Assembly: GCF_039602135.1 (NCBI RefSeq)
Contig: NZ_CP125942.1
Span: 1,178,001 to 1,242,000 of the forward strand
Direction: 5' to 3'
From: Glutamicibacter sp. B1
GTDB taxonomy: Bacteria; Actinomycetota; Actinomycetes; Actinomycetales; Micrococcaceae
DNA: 64,000 nt
Shown: positions 8,697 through 18,300 of the stretch, piece by piece
Numbering within the stretch: the first letter of the stretch is position 1
Layout: each line of letters begins with the position of its first letter
Translations under genes and position numbers: made by a program
Notes under the pieces: generated by a model
The model's input: the letters and a program-made list of their open reading frames with translations, nothing else
What the model was told of the DNA's origin: nothing
The model's database searches: none

Positions 8697-10589
8697 ATGC
8701 AGTTTCACCACAACGGATATGTTTCCGCTGATCCACGAGTACAGCCAGTTGCCGGGGCGGGGATCAACCGTCCCACTGAGCTACCCGAGGAGATGGATGT
8801 ACTGATTGTCGGAACGGGGCCGGCTGGCATCATTGCTGCGGCCCAGCTCTCTCAGTTCCCAGATGTTCATACTCGAATTATTGACCGCCGTCCCGGGCGT
8901 CTTGAGATCGGGCAGGCCGATGGCATCCAGTCTCGGACCGTAGAGACTTTCCAGGCCTTTGGATTTGCAGAGCGCATTACTTCGGAGGCGTACGTCATCA
9001 AAGAGACCACTTTCTGGAATCCAGATCCGCAAAACCCGGAGCGCATTATTCGCACCGACCGTACCGCGGATGATCCAACGGGCATTAGCGAATTCCCGCA
9101 TTTGGTCGTGAATCAAGCACGCGTGATCGATTATTTTGCTGAATACGCCCATAACGCGCCAACTCGCATCGCACCGGATTTCGGTTGGGACTTTCAGGAG
9201 CTCGTAGTCGAGCACGGCCACGACTACCCAGTGAAAGTAACGTTGCTTGGCTGCGGGGAAGAGAATCAAGGTATCCAGCGCGTGGTTCGAGCCAAATATG
9301 TTGTTGGAGCTGATGGTGCACGAAGCAAAGTTCGTCGTTCTATTGGCGCCAAACTTTCAGGCGACAAAGCCAATCACGCCTGGGGAGTTATGGACACGTT
9401 GGCGATTACTGATTTCCCCGATGTGCGCACCAAATGCGCAATCCATTCCCAAGCAGGTTCGATTCTGTTGATCCCTCGTGAAGGTGGCCAGCTCTTTCGT
9501 TTGTATGTCGACTTAGGGGAAGTGCCTGAAGATGACAACGGCAAGGTGCGCCAGACACCGCTGGAAGAAATTATTGAGCGCGCCACAGCAATTCTGAACC
9601 CCTACTCGCTAGAAGTGAGGGACGTAGCTTGGCATAGCGTGTACGAGGTCGGACACCGTCTGGCCGATCGTTTTGATGATGTTCTCCTTGACGAAAGCGA
9701 CCAGAAAGAACCACGAGTCTTTATCACGGGCGATGCCTGTCATACGCACTCAGCGAAAGCTGGGCAAGGGATGAACGTATCAATGCAGGACGGCTTTAAC
9801 CTCGCCTGGAAACTTGGGTACGTCCTATCCGGGCTAGCCCCTGCAGGTCTCTTGCGGACCTATTCGGCGGAACGAAAGCTCATTGCTCAAGACCTGATTA
9901 ATTTTGATAAGCAATGGTCTTCCATCATGGCAGCAACTCCGGAAACCTTGCAGGGCCAGGAGGGTGCAGCTGAGTTTTATGTGCGCACCGCCGAATTTCC
10001 CGCCGGTTTTATGACGGAATATGCTCCATCGATACTCACCGCGCAACACACTCACCAAAGCCTTGCTGCGGGCTACCCGATCGGTAAACGGTTTAAATCT
10101 GCTTCAGTCATGCGGGTCGCCGACGCTAACCCAAAGCACCTAGGACACCACCATCGGGCTGACGGTCGTTACCGAATTTACGTTTTTGCTGATCAAGCAG
10201 AAGTTGGTGCACCAGGCAAGGTTGAGAACCTAGCTCAGTGGTTTTTGGAGTCCAGGGATTCGCCGATTGGGCGATTTACGCCGAAGGGTGCAGATCTTGA
10301 CGCACTCTTTGACGTGAAGGTGATCTACCAGCAGGACTACACTTCCATCAACGTTAATGACGCGCCGAAGATCTTCCGCCCGAACAGCGGAAAATTTGGG
10401 CTCGTAGATTACGAGAAGATTTACACAACCTTGGACTCCTCTTCCAATATTTTTGAGGAGCGTCAAATTTCGCGTGATGGAGCGATTGTCATCGTTCGAC
10501 CGGATATGTATGTTGCTAACGTTCTGCCGCTGGATGCATTTGAAGAATTCGCCGGTTTCTTTGACGGGATTTTGACCCCTCAGGAATAA
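8697..10589 (+). CDS. FAD-dependent aromatic monooxygenase (phenol 2-monooxygenase / 3-hydroxybenzoate 4-monooxygenase type)
   Basis: A 630-residue class A flavoprotein hydroxylase that would add oxygen to a phenolic ring using NAD(P)H and O2. The dinucleotide fold is VLIVGTGPAGIIAAAQLSQ, followed by the GQADGIQSRTVE block typical of MobA-like enzymes, YVVGADGARS, and FITGDACHTHSAKAGQGMN for FAD ribityl binding. The last about 180 residues form the thioredoxin-like domain of the phenol hydroxylase subgroup. ATG 8697 has GGGGAA at good distance. No ring-cleavage genes are nearby, so the substrate cannot be fixed from context. Confidence 0.88.
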   Translation: MQFHHNGYVSADPRVQPVAGAGINRPTELPEEMDVLIVGTGPAGIIAAAQLSQFPDVHTRIIDRRPGRLEIGQADGIQSRTVETFQAFGFAERITSEAYVIKETTFWNPDPQNPERIIRTDRTADDPTGISEFPHLVVNQARVIDYFAEYAHNAPTRIAPDFGWDFQELVVEHGHDYPVKVTLLGCGEENQGIQRVVRAKYVVGADGARSKVRRSIGAKLSGDKANHAWGVMDTLAITDFPDVRTKCAIHSQAGSILLIPREGGQLFRLYVDLGEVPEDDNGKVRQTPLEEIIERATAILNPYSLEVRDVAWHSVYEVGHRLADRFDDVLLDESDQKEPRVFITGDACHTHSAKAGQGMNVSMQDGFNLAWKLGYVLSGLAPAGLLRTYSAERKLIAQDLINFDKQWSSIMAATPETLQGQEGAAEFYVRTAEFPAGFMTEYAPSILTAQHTHQSLAAGYPIGKRFKSASVMRVADANPKHLGHHHRADGRYRIYVFADQAEVGAPGKVENLAQWFLESRDSPIGRFTPKGADLDALFDVKVIYQQDYTSINVNDAPKIFRPNSGKFGLVDYEKIYTTLDSSSNIFEERQISRDGAIVIVRPDMYVANVLPLDAFEEFAGFFDGILTPQE

Positions 10590-10595
10590 CTAGCG

Positions 10596-10653
10596 CTCTA
10601 GGGAACTTGGTGAGGTTCGTTCCCTTAGAGGCGGACCTCGCCAAGGGCTAGAG
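10596..10653 (+). terminator. Long stem-loop after the monooxygenase gene, with an alternative fold
   Basis: CTCTAG pairs with CTAGAG (outer) and CTTGGTGAGGT with ACCTCGCCAAG (inner, one G-U). A competing hairpin GGGAAC/GTTCCC uses the same bases. No T tract follows, so it may act as an mRNA 3' structure or as a leader element for the downstream small ORF rather than as a simple terminator. Confidence 0.45.
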
Positions 10654-10734
10654 ACGAAGGATTGAGGAATATTTCTAGCGCGCAAGGAGTTGATATTACT
10701 GTCAACTGATAATTATCCCGGGGAGGCTAACGGT

Positions 10735-10860
10735 ATGAGCCAAGAGTTTAGTTTTGACCTTCAACAGGTTGTTGAATCGGACTTGATTTGCACTGATGGC
10801 GTCTGTTTTGTTCCGACTACTGGTGATTCAACTGTTCCAACAGAAAATCTCGCAGAATAA
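10735..10860 (+). CDS. Small two-cysteine peptide, 41 residues, unknown function
   Basis: A short ORF with an excellent ribosome site (GGGGAGG, 7 bases before the ATG). The product starts MSQEFSFDLQQVVESD and contains CTDGVC, two Cys separated by four residues, then a Ser/Thr-rich tail; it is acidic with no membrane segment. The FDLQ..VVES stretch recalls leader regions of FxLD-type lanthipeptides, but the core lacks the usual Cys density and no modification enzyme lies nearby, so this is only a resemblance. Its 3' end overlaps the oppositely oriented DUF488 gene by 44 bases. It could be a regulatory or peptide-signal product. Confidence 0.55.
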   Translation: MSQEFSFDLQQVVESDLICTDGVCFVPTTGDSTVPTENLAE

Positions 10861-11179
10861 GTGCATGATTTACCTGTTCATCTCGGGCCGCAAAAACTAG
10901 TGTGACCTTTGGTAGCTGATCGAGTTGCTCCAGAAACTCGTCGACAGCCGAGTTCTGATTTAGCTCGCTTCTGTAATACCGGGCAAATTCCGCAAAACGA
11001 TCAGGGTCATGGTTCCAAGACTTTCGAAGTTCAGAACTTGGGGCAATCGACTTGGCCCACTGATCGATCTTGAGTTTAACTTTGGTGAGACCACGTGGCC
11101 ACAAACGATCTACCAGTATTCGGTAGCCGTCACTCTCCTCTGGTTCGGCGTAAGCGCGCTTAATGAGAATTTCTGTCAT
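10817..11179 (-). CDS. DUF488 family protein (YeaO-like)
   Basis: A 120-residue protein with the family motif RILVDRLWPRGLTK near the N-terminus, then SWNHDPDRFAEFARYYRSEL and a C-terminal TLVFAARDEQVNHA. These features define DUF488. The biochemical role is unknown. It is monocistronic and converges with the small peptide gene, overlapping its end. Confidence 0.85.
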   Translation of the reverse strand: MTEILIKRAYAEPEESDGYRILVDRLWPRGLTKVKLKIDQWAKSIAPSSELRKSWNHDPDRFAEFARYYRSELNQNSAVDEFLEQLDQLPKVTLVFAARDEQVNHALILRDFLLEQLNHQ

Positions 11180-11363
11180 GGTCCACCTGCGAGATTCTGA
11201 TCAACACTTGTTCGGCCACCGGATACCGCGGAAGATCAATGTAATAACGACGATTGCTTCAATGCTCGTTCACGTTCAGAAGGAACGTCAAGAAATCAGC
11301 AGTGGAAATTATCGTTACTACTGTTATCACTTGGGTGGTGAGTAGGCTAATCTGGAGATAGTT

Positions 11364-11378
11364 TGGTATCGCATACCA
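11364..11378. promoter_or_regulatory. 15-bp palindrome upstream of garA
   Basis: TGGTAT-CGC-ATACCA is a perfect inverted repeat 65 bases before the garA start. The shape matches operators of GntR-type regulators (TGGTnnnnnACCA). No regulator can be assigned. Confidence 0.3.
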
Positions 11379-11442
11379 TGCCAAAGTTGAACATAAGGTC
11401 GTCGCGCACGAACTGTTAGCAAGATTTTCTGGAGGATCCCAA

Positions 11443-11895
11443 ATGTCGGAACATGGGCCGGTTGACCCGCACAACGAGTCTGCCTCCGAGACGACCAATA
11501 TTGCTCTTCCTTCAATGAATAAGGCCTCAGAGCCTTCTGTGATTTATACGCTGAGTGAAGATGAAAAGAACGCAGTTCGTGCCCTGCCATCGGGTTCGGC
11601 TTTGCTGATCGCTCACTCGGGTCCAAATAAGGGTGCACGCTTTCTGCTGGATACTGATGAGAGCATCGCCGGCCGTCATCCAAACGCAGATATTTTCTTG
11701 GACGACGTGACAGTATCTCGTCGCCACGCGAAATTCTCCCGTAAGGGAGAGACGTTCCTGCTCAGCGATATTGGTTCGCTCAACGGTACCTACATCAATG
11801 GTGACCGAATTGATGAGATTCAGCTCAATAGCGGTGTCCAAGTACAGATTGGTAAGTTCCGCCTGAATTTCTATCAGAGCGTACCGAACCTTTAA
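11443..11895 (+). CDS. garA: FHA-domain regulator GarA/OdhI
   Basis: A 150-residue protein with an N-terminal phosphorylation motif (ETT at residues 16-18) and a C-terminal FHA domain (IAGRHPNADIFLDDVTVSRR, then SLNGTYINGDRI). In mycobacteria and corynebacteria the unphosphorylated form inhibits 2-oxoglutarate dehydrogenase and adjusts glutamate metabolism, and Ser/Thr kinases phosphorylate the N-terminal Thr so that the FHA domain closes on its own tail. The order garA, MerR (ftsR), BFN, MerR matches M. tuberculosis Rv1827-Rv1830. ATG 11443 has TCTGGAGGATCCC upstream. Confidence 0.9.
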   Translation: MSEHGPVDPHNESASETTNIALPSMNKASEPSVIYTLSEDEKNAVRALPSGSALLIAHSGPNKGARFLLDTDESIAGRHPNADIFLDDVTVSRRHAKFSRKGETFLLSDIGSLNGTYINGDRIDEIQLNSGVQVQIGKFRLNFYQSVPNL

Positions 11896-11917
11896 ACTGG
11901 TAGAGTTCTAGATTTCC

Positions 11918-11946
11918 GCCGGCGGTCCGTCCGCCGAGATTTTTTA
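11918..11946 (+). terminator. Terminator between garA and ftsR
   Basis: CGGCGG and CCGCCG pair around TCCGT and are followed by GAGATTTTTTA. It would separate garA transcripts from ftsR or attenuate read-through. Confidence 0.7.
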
Positions 11947-11965
11947 CTTCCGAGGTGCAGACCCT

Positions 11966-12721
11966 TTGCCGATCTTTGACGCAGCCCGTAGCCCACGACT
12001 CGAGGCCGTACGCCACGAGACTGTCCGGCAGGCAGCGCTGAATATCGGTGAAGTGCTCTCGGAGCTGAAAGATGAATTCCCAAGGGTCACTGCCTCTAAG
12101 ATCCGTTTCTTAGAAGACAAAGGCCTTATCATCCCGCAGCGCACCTCGGCCGGTTACCGTAAGTACACTGCCAGTGATGTCAGCCGGCTTCGTTTTATCC
12201 TTTCGGTGCAGCGAGATCAATACTTGCCATTGAAGGTCATCAAGGATCACTTGGATGCTGTTGATCGCGGAGAAGCACCTGAAGCTTTGCCTGGGGGAGC
12301 GCCCGCAGCTCCTCAGTTAGTCAATAGTGACATGGCCGAGGCGGTAGAAAACAAGGCACGCCTGGTTTCGCTGGCCGAGCTACAGGGGCTGAGCGGCGCG
12401 AGCGAAGAGCTCGTAGATGAACTACTGAAATTCGGTCTCATCGAAGCGCAAGCAGGCCTATTCGACGCAAACTGCATCAAGGTGACCAAGTCTGCTGTGC
12501 AACTGGCTAATCATGGTGTGGAGCCAAGACACCTACGCCAGTTCCGTACCGCGGCAGATCGTGAATTCTCCCTGATCGAATCGATCATTGGTAATGACCT
12601 AAAGAAGCCAGAAGTTTCGGCGCGGGCCAGAGCCGCAGAAGAGGCCCAAGAAATTTCACGTCAGTGCCTCGAAATTCACGAGGCCCTGGTGCAGCGTGCT
12701 ATTTCACAGCTTGATCGTTAG
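11966..12721 (+). CDS. ftsR: MerR-family transcriptional regulator FtsR-like
   Basis: 251 residues with a MerR winged helix-turn-helix near the N-terminus (VTASKIRFLEDKGLIIPQRT, then GYRKYTASDVSRLRFIL). In corynebacteria FtsR activates ftsZ, and the location behind garA matches Rv1828. The start is TTG at 11966, preceded by GAGGTG. No metal-binding Cys cluster is seen, so it is not a metal sensor. Confidence 0.85.
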   Translation: MPIFDAARSPRLEAVRHETVRQAALNIGEVLSELKDEFPRVTASKIRFLEDKGLIIPQRTSAGYRKYTASDVSRLRFILSVQRDQYLPLKVIKDHLDAVDRGEAPEALPGGAPAAPQLVNSDMAEAVENKARLVSLAELQGLSGASEELVDELLKFGLIEAQAGLFDANCIKVTKSAVQLANHGVEPRHLRQFRTAADREFSLIESIIGNDLKKPEVSARARAAEEAQEISRQCLEIHEALVQRAISQLDR

Positions 12722-12761
12722 GCTACAACTCAACAGGCTTTTACAACTCTAGGAGGCCGGC

Positions 12762-13244
12762 ATGCTGGAACTGGAGTTTTCCGGGATTCGTATTCAATTG
12801 CCTGCGAATCAGCCGCTGCTATTACTCAAATACCCAGCGCAGAATCTCTATCTACCATTGTGGATTGGAGCCCCCGAAGCATCGGCCATCGCGATGTCTG
12901 AGCAGGGCCTCACCCCACCTCGCCCCATGACACATGATCTGATGATCAACGTTTTTGAAGCGCTTGGCGTGAGCCTGGAAAGAATCGAAATAGTTTCAGT
13001 GCACAATGCAGTTTTTGTCGCTGAGCTTGTTTTCTCCAACGGTAAACGCGTGGATTCAAGATCGTCGGATGCAGTGGCATTGGCCGTCAGAACCAAATGC
13101 CCCATCATGTGCGCGGAACAGGTATTGGAAGAAGCTGGCGTATCTATTGAAACGGACGGCGACGGAGAAGAGGCTCCCGAGGAGCAGCTACGTGAGTTCC
13201 GTGAATTTTTAGACAATATTGATCCCGAGGACTTTTCTTCATAG
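12762..13244 (+). CDS. Bifunctional nuclease (BFN/DUF151) family protein
   Basis: A 160-residue protein with the BFN fold. LPLWIGAPEASAIAM and the RPMTHDLM block are conserved in the family, as is DSRSSDAVALAVRTKCPI. Plant members have nuclease activity, but bacterial function is unsettled. It is the third gene of the conserved garA cluster; an AGGAGG site precedes the ATG. The acidic C-terminus is family-typical. Confidence 0.88.
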   Translation: MLELEFSGIRIQLPANQPLLLLKYPAQNLYLPLWIGAPEASAIAMSEQGLTPPRPMTHDLMINVFEALGVSLERIEIVSVHNAVFVAELVFSNGKRVDSRSSDAVALAVRTKCPIMCAEQVLEEAGVSIETDGDGEEAPEEQLREFREFLDNIDPEDFSS

Positions 13245-13484
13245 TTGAAGCATTGCTGAATTCAACGAATTATCGACTCTCATTTGGGATATTCGAGAGC
13301 CCCTCGCGACACGGCTTAAAGTTAAGCTTGAAGGTCTTTGACCATTAGGCCAGATGGCCGTACCGTCAATGCATAGGGACATTAAAAATGAACTGTTTTG
13401 TGATCATCACTCGCATCTGCGCGGTTCTAATTTAGTCACCTAATATTTCGTTGAGAATCGTGCTGATACGCAAGGAGCAATTGG

Positions 13485-14078
13485 ATGGAGTCTCGCCAGA
13501 CAGGGCCTCGTCACGGGGTCGACGGTGGCATCAAGCATTCCAATACACAAGGGCTGCTCTTCACCGATGACTTGCCAGAGTTGGACGAGCATGCCGGGTA
13601 CCGTGGCCCGGTTGTTTGCAAGGCTGCAGGTATTACTTACCGCCAGCTTGATTATTGGGCACGCACCGGCTTAGTCGAGCCAGCAGTTCGTGGTGCTCAA
13701 GGCTCGGGTAGCCACCGTTTGTACTCCTTCCGCGACATTTTGGTTCTCAAAGTCGTTAAACGACTACTAGACACAGGTGTTTCTTTGCAGCAAATTCGAG
13801 CTGCAGTTTTGCATCTGCGTGAACGTGGAGTCGAAGATCTAGCACAGATTACCCTGATGAGCGACGGCGCGTCGGTGTATGAGTGCACGAGCGCTGATGA
13901 AGTGATCGACCTTGTCCAGAAGGGGCAGGGAGTATTCGGTATCGCTGTAGGCCGCGTCTGGCGCGAGGTGGAAGGTTCCCTAGCGCAGTTGCCTTCAGAA
14001 AGCTCAGCACAGCAGGCCATGCCTGAAGATGAGCTCGCTGTACGTCGCGCTGCAAAAGCCGCGCGAAACGTCGGCTAG
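13485..14078 (+). CDS. Second MerR-family regulator of the garA cluster
   Basis: 197 residues with a MerR DNA-binding domain at about residues 40-110 (GITYRQLDYWARTGLVEPAV, then RLYSFRDILVLKVVKRLLD) and a helical C-terminal half. Matches the position and style of Rv1830. Targets are unknown. AAGGAG lies before the ATG. The 240 bases between bfn and this gene probably hold its promoter, since no terminator is visible. Confidence 0.85.
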   Translation: MESRQTGPRHGVDGGIKHSNTQGLLFTDDLPELDEHAGYRGPVVCKAAGITYRQLDYWARTGLVEPAVRGAQGSGSHRLYSFRDILVLKVVKRLLDTGVSLQQIRAAVLHLRERGVEDLAQITLMSDGASVYECTSADEVIDLVQKGQGVFGIAVGRVWREVEGSLAQLPSESSAQQAMPEDELAVRRAAKAARNVG

Positions 14079-14096
14079 TCAAGCTAACTAGATCCA

Positions 14097-14150
14097 TACA
14101 TAGTATTTAGGCCGGGCCACCAATTGGTGGCCCGGCCTAAATACTATGTA
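14097..14150. terminator. 54-bp perfect palindrome between convergent genes (bidirectional terminator)
   Basis: Arms of 27 bases are perfect reverse complements with no loop (centre CCAATTGG at 14120-14127). It lies between the ends of the MerR gene and parA, so it can terminate both. T tracts on either side are weak. Confidence 0.75.
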
Positions 14151-14169
14151 GTTGTTGTTTCAGCGAGCG

Positions 14170-15006
14170 TTAGCTGTTCGAGTTGCCAGCGGATGCCATG
14201 ATTTCCTTGAGCAACGCATCAAACTGGTTGAGCATCGGTGCGGTAGCCTTCGAAGGCCACTGGTGAACCGAATAGGCTGCGCCCTGAATTTGCTGCCACT
14301 CGGGGTGTTCTGGAATTTCTGGCTTCACCATGGAGTCACCAAACATTTGGCGCATTTCACCCAGGCGGAAAGTGTGCTCTGCAGAATCCTTGCGAACGCG
14401 ATTGGCAACAACCTTAACAGGGCCCAGTGAAGGAGCGAACTCGCGCCGGAAAAGATCAAGGGCACGCTGGGTGCGTTCGGTACCTGCCACGGAGAAGAGA
14501 CTTGGTTCTGCCACGAGTAGCAACTGATCTGAAGCGCTCCACGCCATACGGGTGAGGCCGTTCAGCGATGGTGGGCAGTCGATCAGTACCAGCTGATATC
14601 CGCTGGTGCGGCTGAGGATTTGGGTGAGGCGACGAAGATCCCTGGTGCGCAGGTCTGGACGATCGTAGATGCCGGTGTAGGCGTCACCTACGGCAACATC
14701 CAACACTGGGATACGCGTACGGGATTTCTTCTCTGCTGCCTTTGACTGCCAAGCGCTGGCGACAACCTGATCTTCTAGTCGGGCCCGACGAGCATTCTTG
14801 AGCATCTGCCCAATTGGTTGCTTTCCGTTGGCTCGAACTCCAAGGCCAGTGCTGGCATCCGCATGGGGATCCAAGTCAATGACGAGAGTCGGAATGCCGG
14901 CGGCAAGTGCTGCTGAAGCCAGGCCGAGCGTTACGGAGGTTTTTCCCACGCCACCCTTGAGGCTGCTGATGCTCACTACGTGCACGGACCAGACCACGCC
15001 TTTCAC
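14170..15006 (-). CDS. ParA-family ATPase, orphan
   Basis: 278 residues with the deviant Walker A SSLKGGVGKTSVTLGLASAA, Walker B-like LVLIDCPPSLNGLTRMAWSA, and DLDPHADAS. ParA/MinD ATPases position chromosomes, plasmids or protein complexes. No parB partner or parS cluster is visible, so its cargo is unknown. The start is GTG at 15006, and other in-frame GTG codons lie at 14985 and 14976; none has a good ribosome site. It is divergent from pyc. Confidence 0.85.
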   Translation of the reverse strand: MKGVVWSVHVVSISSLKGGVGKTSVTLGLASAALAAGIPTLVIDLDPHADASTGLGVRANGKQPIGQMLKNARRARLEDQVVASAWQSKAAEKKSRTRIPVLDVAVGDAYTGIYDRPDLRTRDLRRLTQILSRTSGYQLVLIDCPPSLNGLTRMAWSASDQLLLVAEPSLFSVAGTERTQRALDLFRREFAPSLGPVKVVANRVRKDSAEHTFRLGEMRQMFGDSMVKPEIPEHPEWQQIQGAAYSVHQWPSKATAPMLNQFDALLKEIMASAGNSNS

Positions 15007-15336
15007 TGTTCGCTAGTTTAACGTCCCACCGAATATTTAGTCTCTCATCATCATAGTGTGCCGGAGCGCATTTCCCCGACTTTGCAACGTCGGTTTTTGG
15101 TTATGGAACCAACTTAGTGATTAAAAGATCATCTTCAGCAAATATTTCTTGTGGTCAGACCACAGGGCGAAATGTTTGGACGTTCTGGCGAAGGTCAATG
15201 TAGTGTGTTTCACAGAAGTGGCAAAAGCTTGTCACTTTGCCAGACCCGACAGGCTGTTGATGTCTCGGCTGGGCCAAGGAATTTCATTCATCGGCCCGCG
15301 CATTATCAACCTGTACTGATTCGATGTAGGGACACT
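15007..15336. other. Intergenic region between parA and pyc
   Basis: 330 bases without a supportable gene. It should hold both divergent promoters. The clearest element is the palindrome at 15150-15164. An open frame continues upstream from pyc to 15151 but lacks a start context and similarity. Confidence 0.6.
15150..15164. promoter_or_regulatory. GntR-type palindrome upstream of pyruvate carboxylase
   Basis: TGTGGTC-A-GACCACA is a perfect 7-bp inverted repeat around one base. The core TGGTCAGACCA resembles FadR-subfamily operators. It lies about 170 bases before pyc. Confidence 0.4.
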
Positions 15337-18300
15337 ATGTTTGAAAAAATCTTGGTCGCCAACCGCGGTGAGATTGCAATTCGTGCTTTCCGCGCTGGCT
15401 ACGAGCTAGGCGCAAAGACCGTTGCGGTTTACCCACACGAGGATCGTAATTCGATTCACCGCCAGAAGGCCGACGAGGCTTACCAGATCGGCGAAGAGGG
15501 CCATCCTGTCCGCGCATACCTGGACATCGACGAAATCATCCGCGTCGCCAAAGAAGCCGGCGCCGATGCAATCTACCCGGGCTATGGATTCATGTCCGAG
15601 AACCCTGATCTGGCCCGCGCTGCTGCCGCTGAAGGCATCAAGTTCATTGGTCCAAAGGCGGACGTCCTTGAACTAGCCGGTAACAAGGTTGCAGCGCTGA
15701 AGACTGCTCGCGAAGCTGGCATTCCGGTACTGGAATCCTCGGAGCCAAGCGACGACGTTGACTTCCTGATCGCCGAGGCTGACCGTATCGGTTTCCCGAT
15801 CTTCGTCAAGGCAGTGGCCGGTGGTGGCGGACGAGGTATGCGCCGCGTTGATAAGCGTGAAGACCTGCCAGAACTGATGGGCGCAGCGATGCGTGAAGCG
15901 GGAACCGCCTTCGGTGACCCTACCGTTTTCCTTGAGCAGGCAGTGCTTCGTCCACGTCACATCGAAGTGCAGATCCTTGCCGATGAACACGGGAACATTG
16001 TTCATCTTCACGAACGCGACTGCTCCTTGCAACGTCGTCACCAAAAGGTCGTCGAAATCGCTCCAGCTCCGAACCTGGACGAATCCATTCGGCAGGCACT
16101 ATTCCGCGATGCGGTGAAGTTCGCCCAGACCCTGGGCTACCAAAACGCCGGAACCGTCGAATTCCTGGTGGACACCGTGGGAGACCGAGCAGGCCAGCAC
16201 GTGTTCATCGAGATGAACCCGCGCATTCAGGTGGAGCACACGGTGACCGAAGAAGTCACCGACATCGATTTGGTGCAGGCGCAAATGCGCATTGCCGCCG
16301 GTGAGTCATTGACCGATTTGGGTATCAGCCAAGACAGCGTCCAGGTACGCGGTTGGGCACTGCAGTCCCGAATCACCACCGAGGATCCAGCCAACGGCTT
16401 CCGCCCAGATGTTGGAACGATTACTGTGTACCGTTCTGCTGGTGGTTCGGGCGTACGCCTGGATGGTGGAACCATCTACACCGGCGCCGAGGTCTCCCCG
16501 CATTTCGACTCGATGCTGGTCAAGCTCACCTGCCGCGGCCGCGACTACAAGACTGCAGTAGCACGCGCTCGTCGTGCGCTGGCAGAATTCCGCATACGCG
16601 GTGTGGCCACCAATATCCCGTTCATCCAGAACGTGCTGGGCGACCCGCAGTTCCTGGTCGGTGACGTTGCCACCGACTTCATCGACTCGCGCCCGGACCT
16701 GCTGACCGGCAATGAGTCCCAGGACCGCGGCACCAAGGCCCTGAACTACCTGGCGCATGTCACCGTGAACCACCCCAACGGTGAACGCGTCGAGGGTATT
16801 GACCCACGCAAGAAGCTTCCTGCCTTCCCGGGGGATAAGTCCGACGAACCAGAGCGTTCGCCGTTTGATGGACCATCAAAGGCGGCAGTGCCGGCCGATG
16901 GATGGCGCCAGAAGCTGCTGGAGCTCGGCCCAGAAGGATTCGCCAAGGCGCTGCGCGATTCCAAGGCCGTGGGCATCACCGACACCACCTTCCGCGACGC
17001 GCACCAGTCCTTGCTGGCCACCCGCGTTCGCACCCGCGACCTGCTGGCTGCCGCTCCGGCGTATGCACACAGCGTGCCGCAGCTGTTCTCCATGGAGGTC
17101 TGGGGCGGAGCGACCTACGACGTAGCCCTGCGATTCCTCGGCGAAGACCCATGGAAGCGCTTGGAGCTGTTGCGTGCCGAACTTCCGAACATCCCGCTGC
17201 AGATGCTGTTGCGCGGCCGTAACACGGTGGGCTACACCCCGTACCCGACGGAAGTCACCGACGCGTTTGTGAAGGAAGCAGCCGCAGCCGGGATCGACAT
17301 CTTCCGTATTTTTGATGCCCTGAACGACGTGTCGCAGATGGCTCCGGCGATCAAGGCCGTGCGTGAAACCGGTACCGCGGTGGCTGAAGTAGCACTGTGC
17401 TACACCGGCAACCTGCTGGATGCCAACGAGAAGCTGTACACGCTGGATTACTACCTGAATCTTGCGCAGCAGATCGTTGATGCCGGTGCACACATCATCG
17501 CGATCAAGGACATGGCTGGACTGCTGCGCCCTGCGGCTGCCACCAAGCTGGTCACCGCGCTGCGTGAACGCTTCGATCTGCCGGTACACCTGCACACCCA
17601 CGACACCTCCGGCGGTCAGCTCGCTACCCTGATGGCAGCCATCGATGCTGGTGTCGACGCCGTGGATGTCGCCAGTGCAGCCATGGCTGGTACCACCTCC
17701 CAGCCTTCTGCCTCGGCACTGATCGCAGCGCTGGAATTCACCGACCGTGATCCGGGATTGTCGTTGGAGGCCGTGGCTTCGCTGGAGCCGTACTGGGAGG
17801 CAGTGCGCGCACTGTACAAGCCATTCGAATCGGGACTGCCAGCGCCAACTGGTCGTGTATATCAGCACGAAATCCCGGGCGGGCAGCTCTCCAACCTGCG
17901 TCAGCAGGCCGTCGCGCTGGGCCTTGGCGAACGCTTCGAAGCTATCGAGTCGATGTACGCTTCGGTCAACGCGATGCTCGGCAACGTGGTCAAGGTGACT
18001 CCTTCTTCCAAGGTTGTGGGCGACTTGGCCTTGCAATTGGTAGGTTCGGGTGTGGCAGCAGCCGACTTTGAGGCAAATCCGCAGAACTACGACATCCCGG
18101 ACTCGGTCATTCAGTTCCTCTCCGGTGAACTGGGCAACCCTCCAGGTGGATGGCCAGAACCATTCCGTACCAAGGCGCTTCAGGGTCGTAACGTCAAGCC
18201 CCGTATTGAGGACCTCTCGGCTGAAGACTCCAAGGCGCTGAATTCGGATTCGGCAACGATCCGCGCTACCTTGAACCGATTGCTCTTTGCCGGGCCTACG

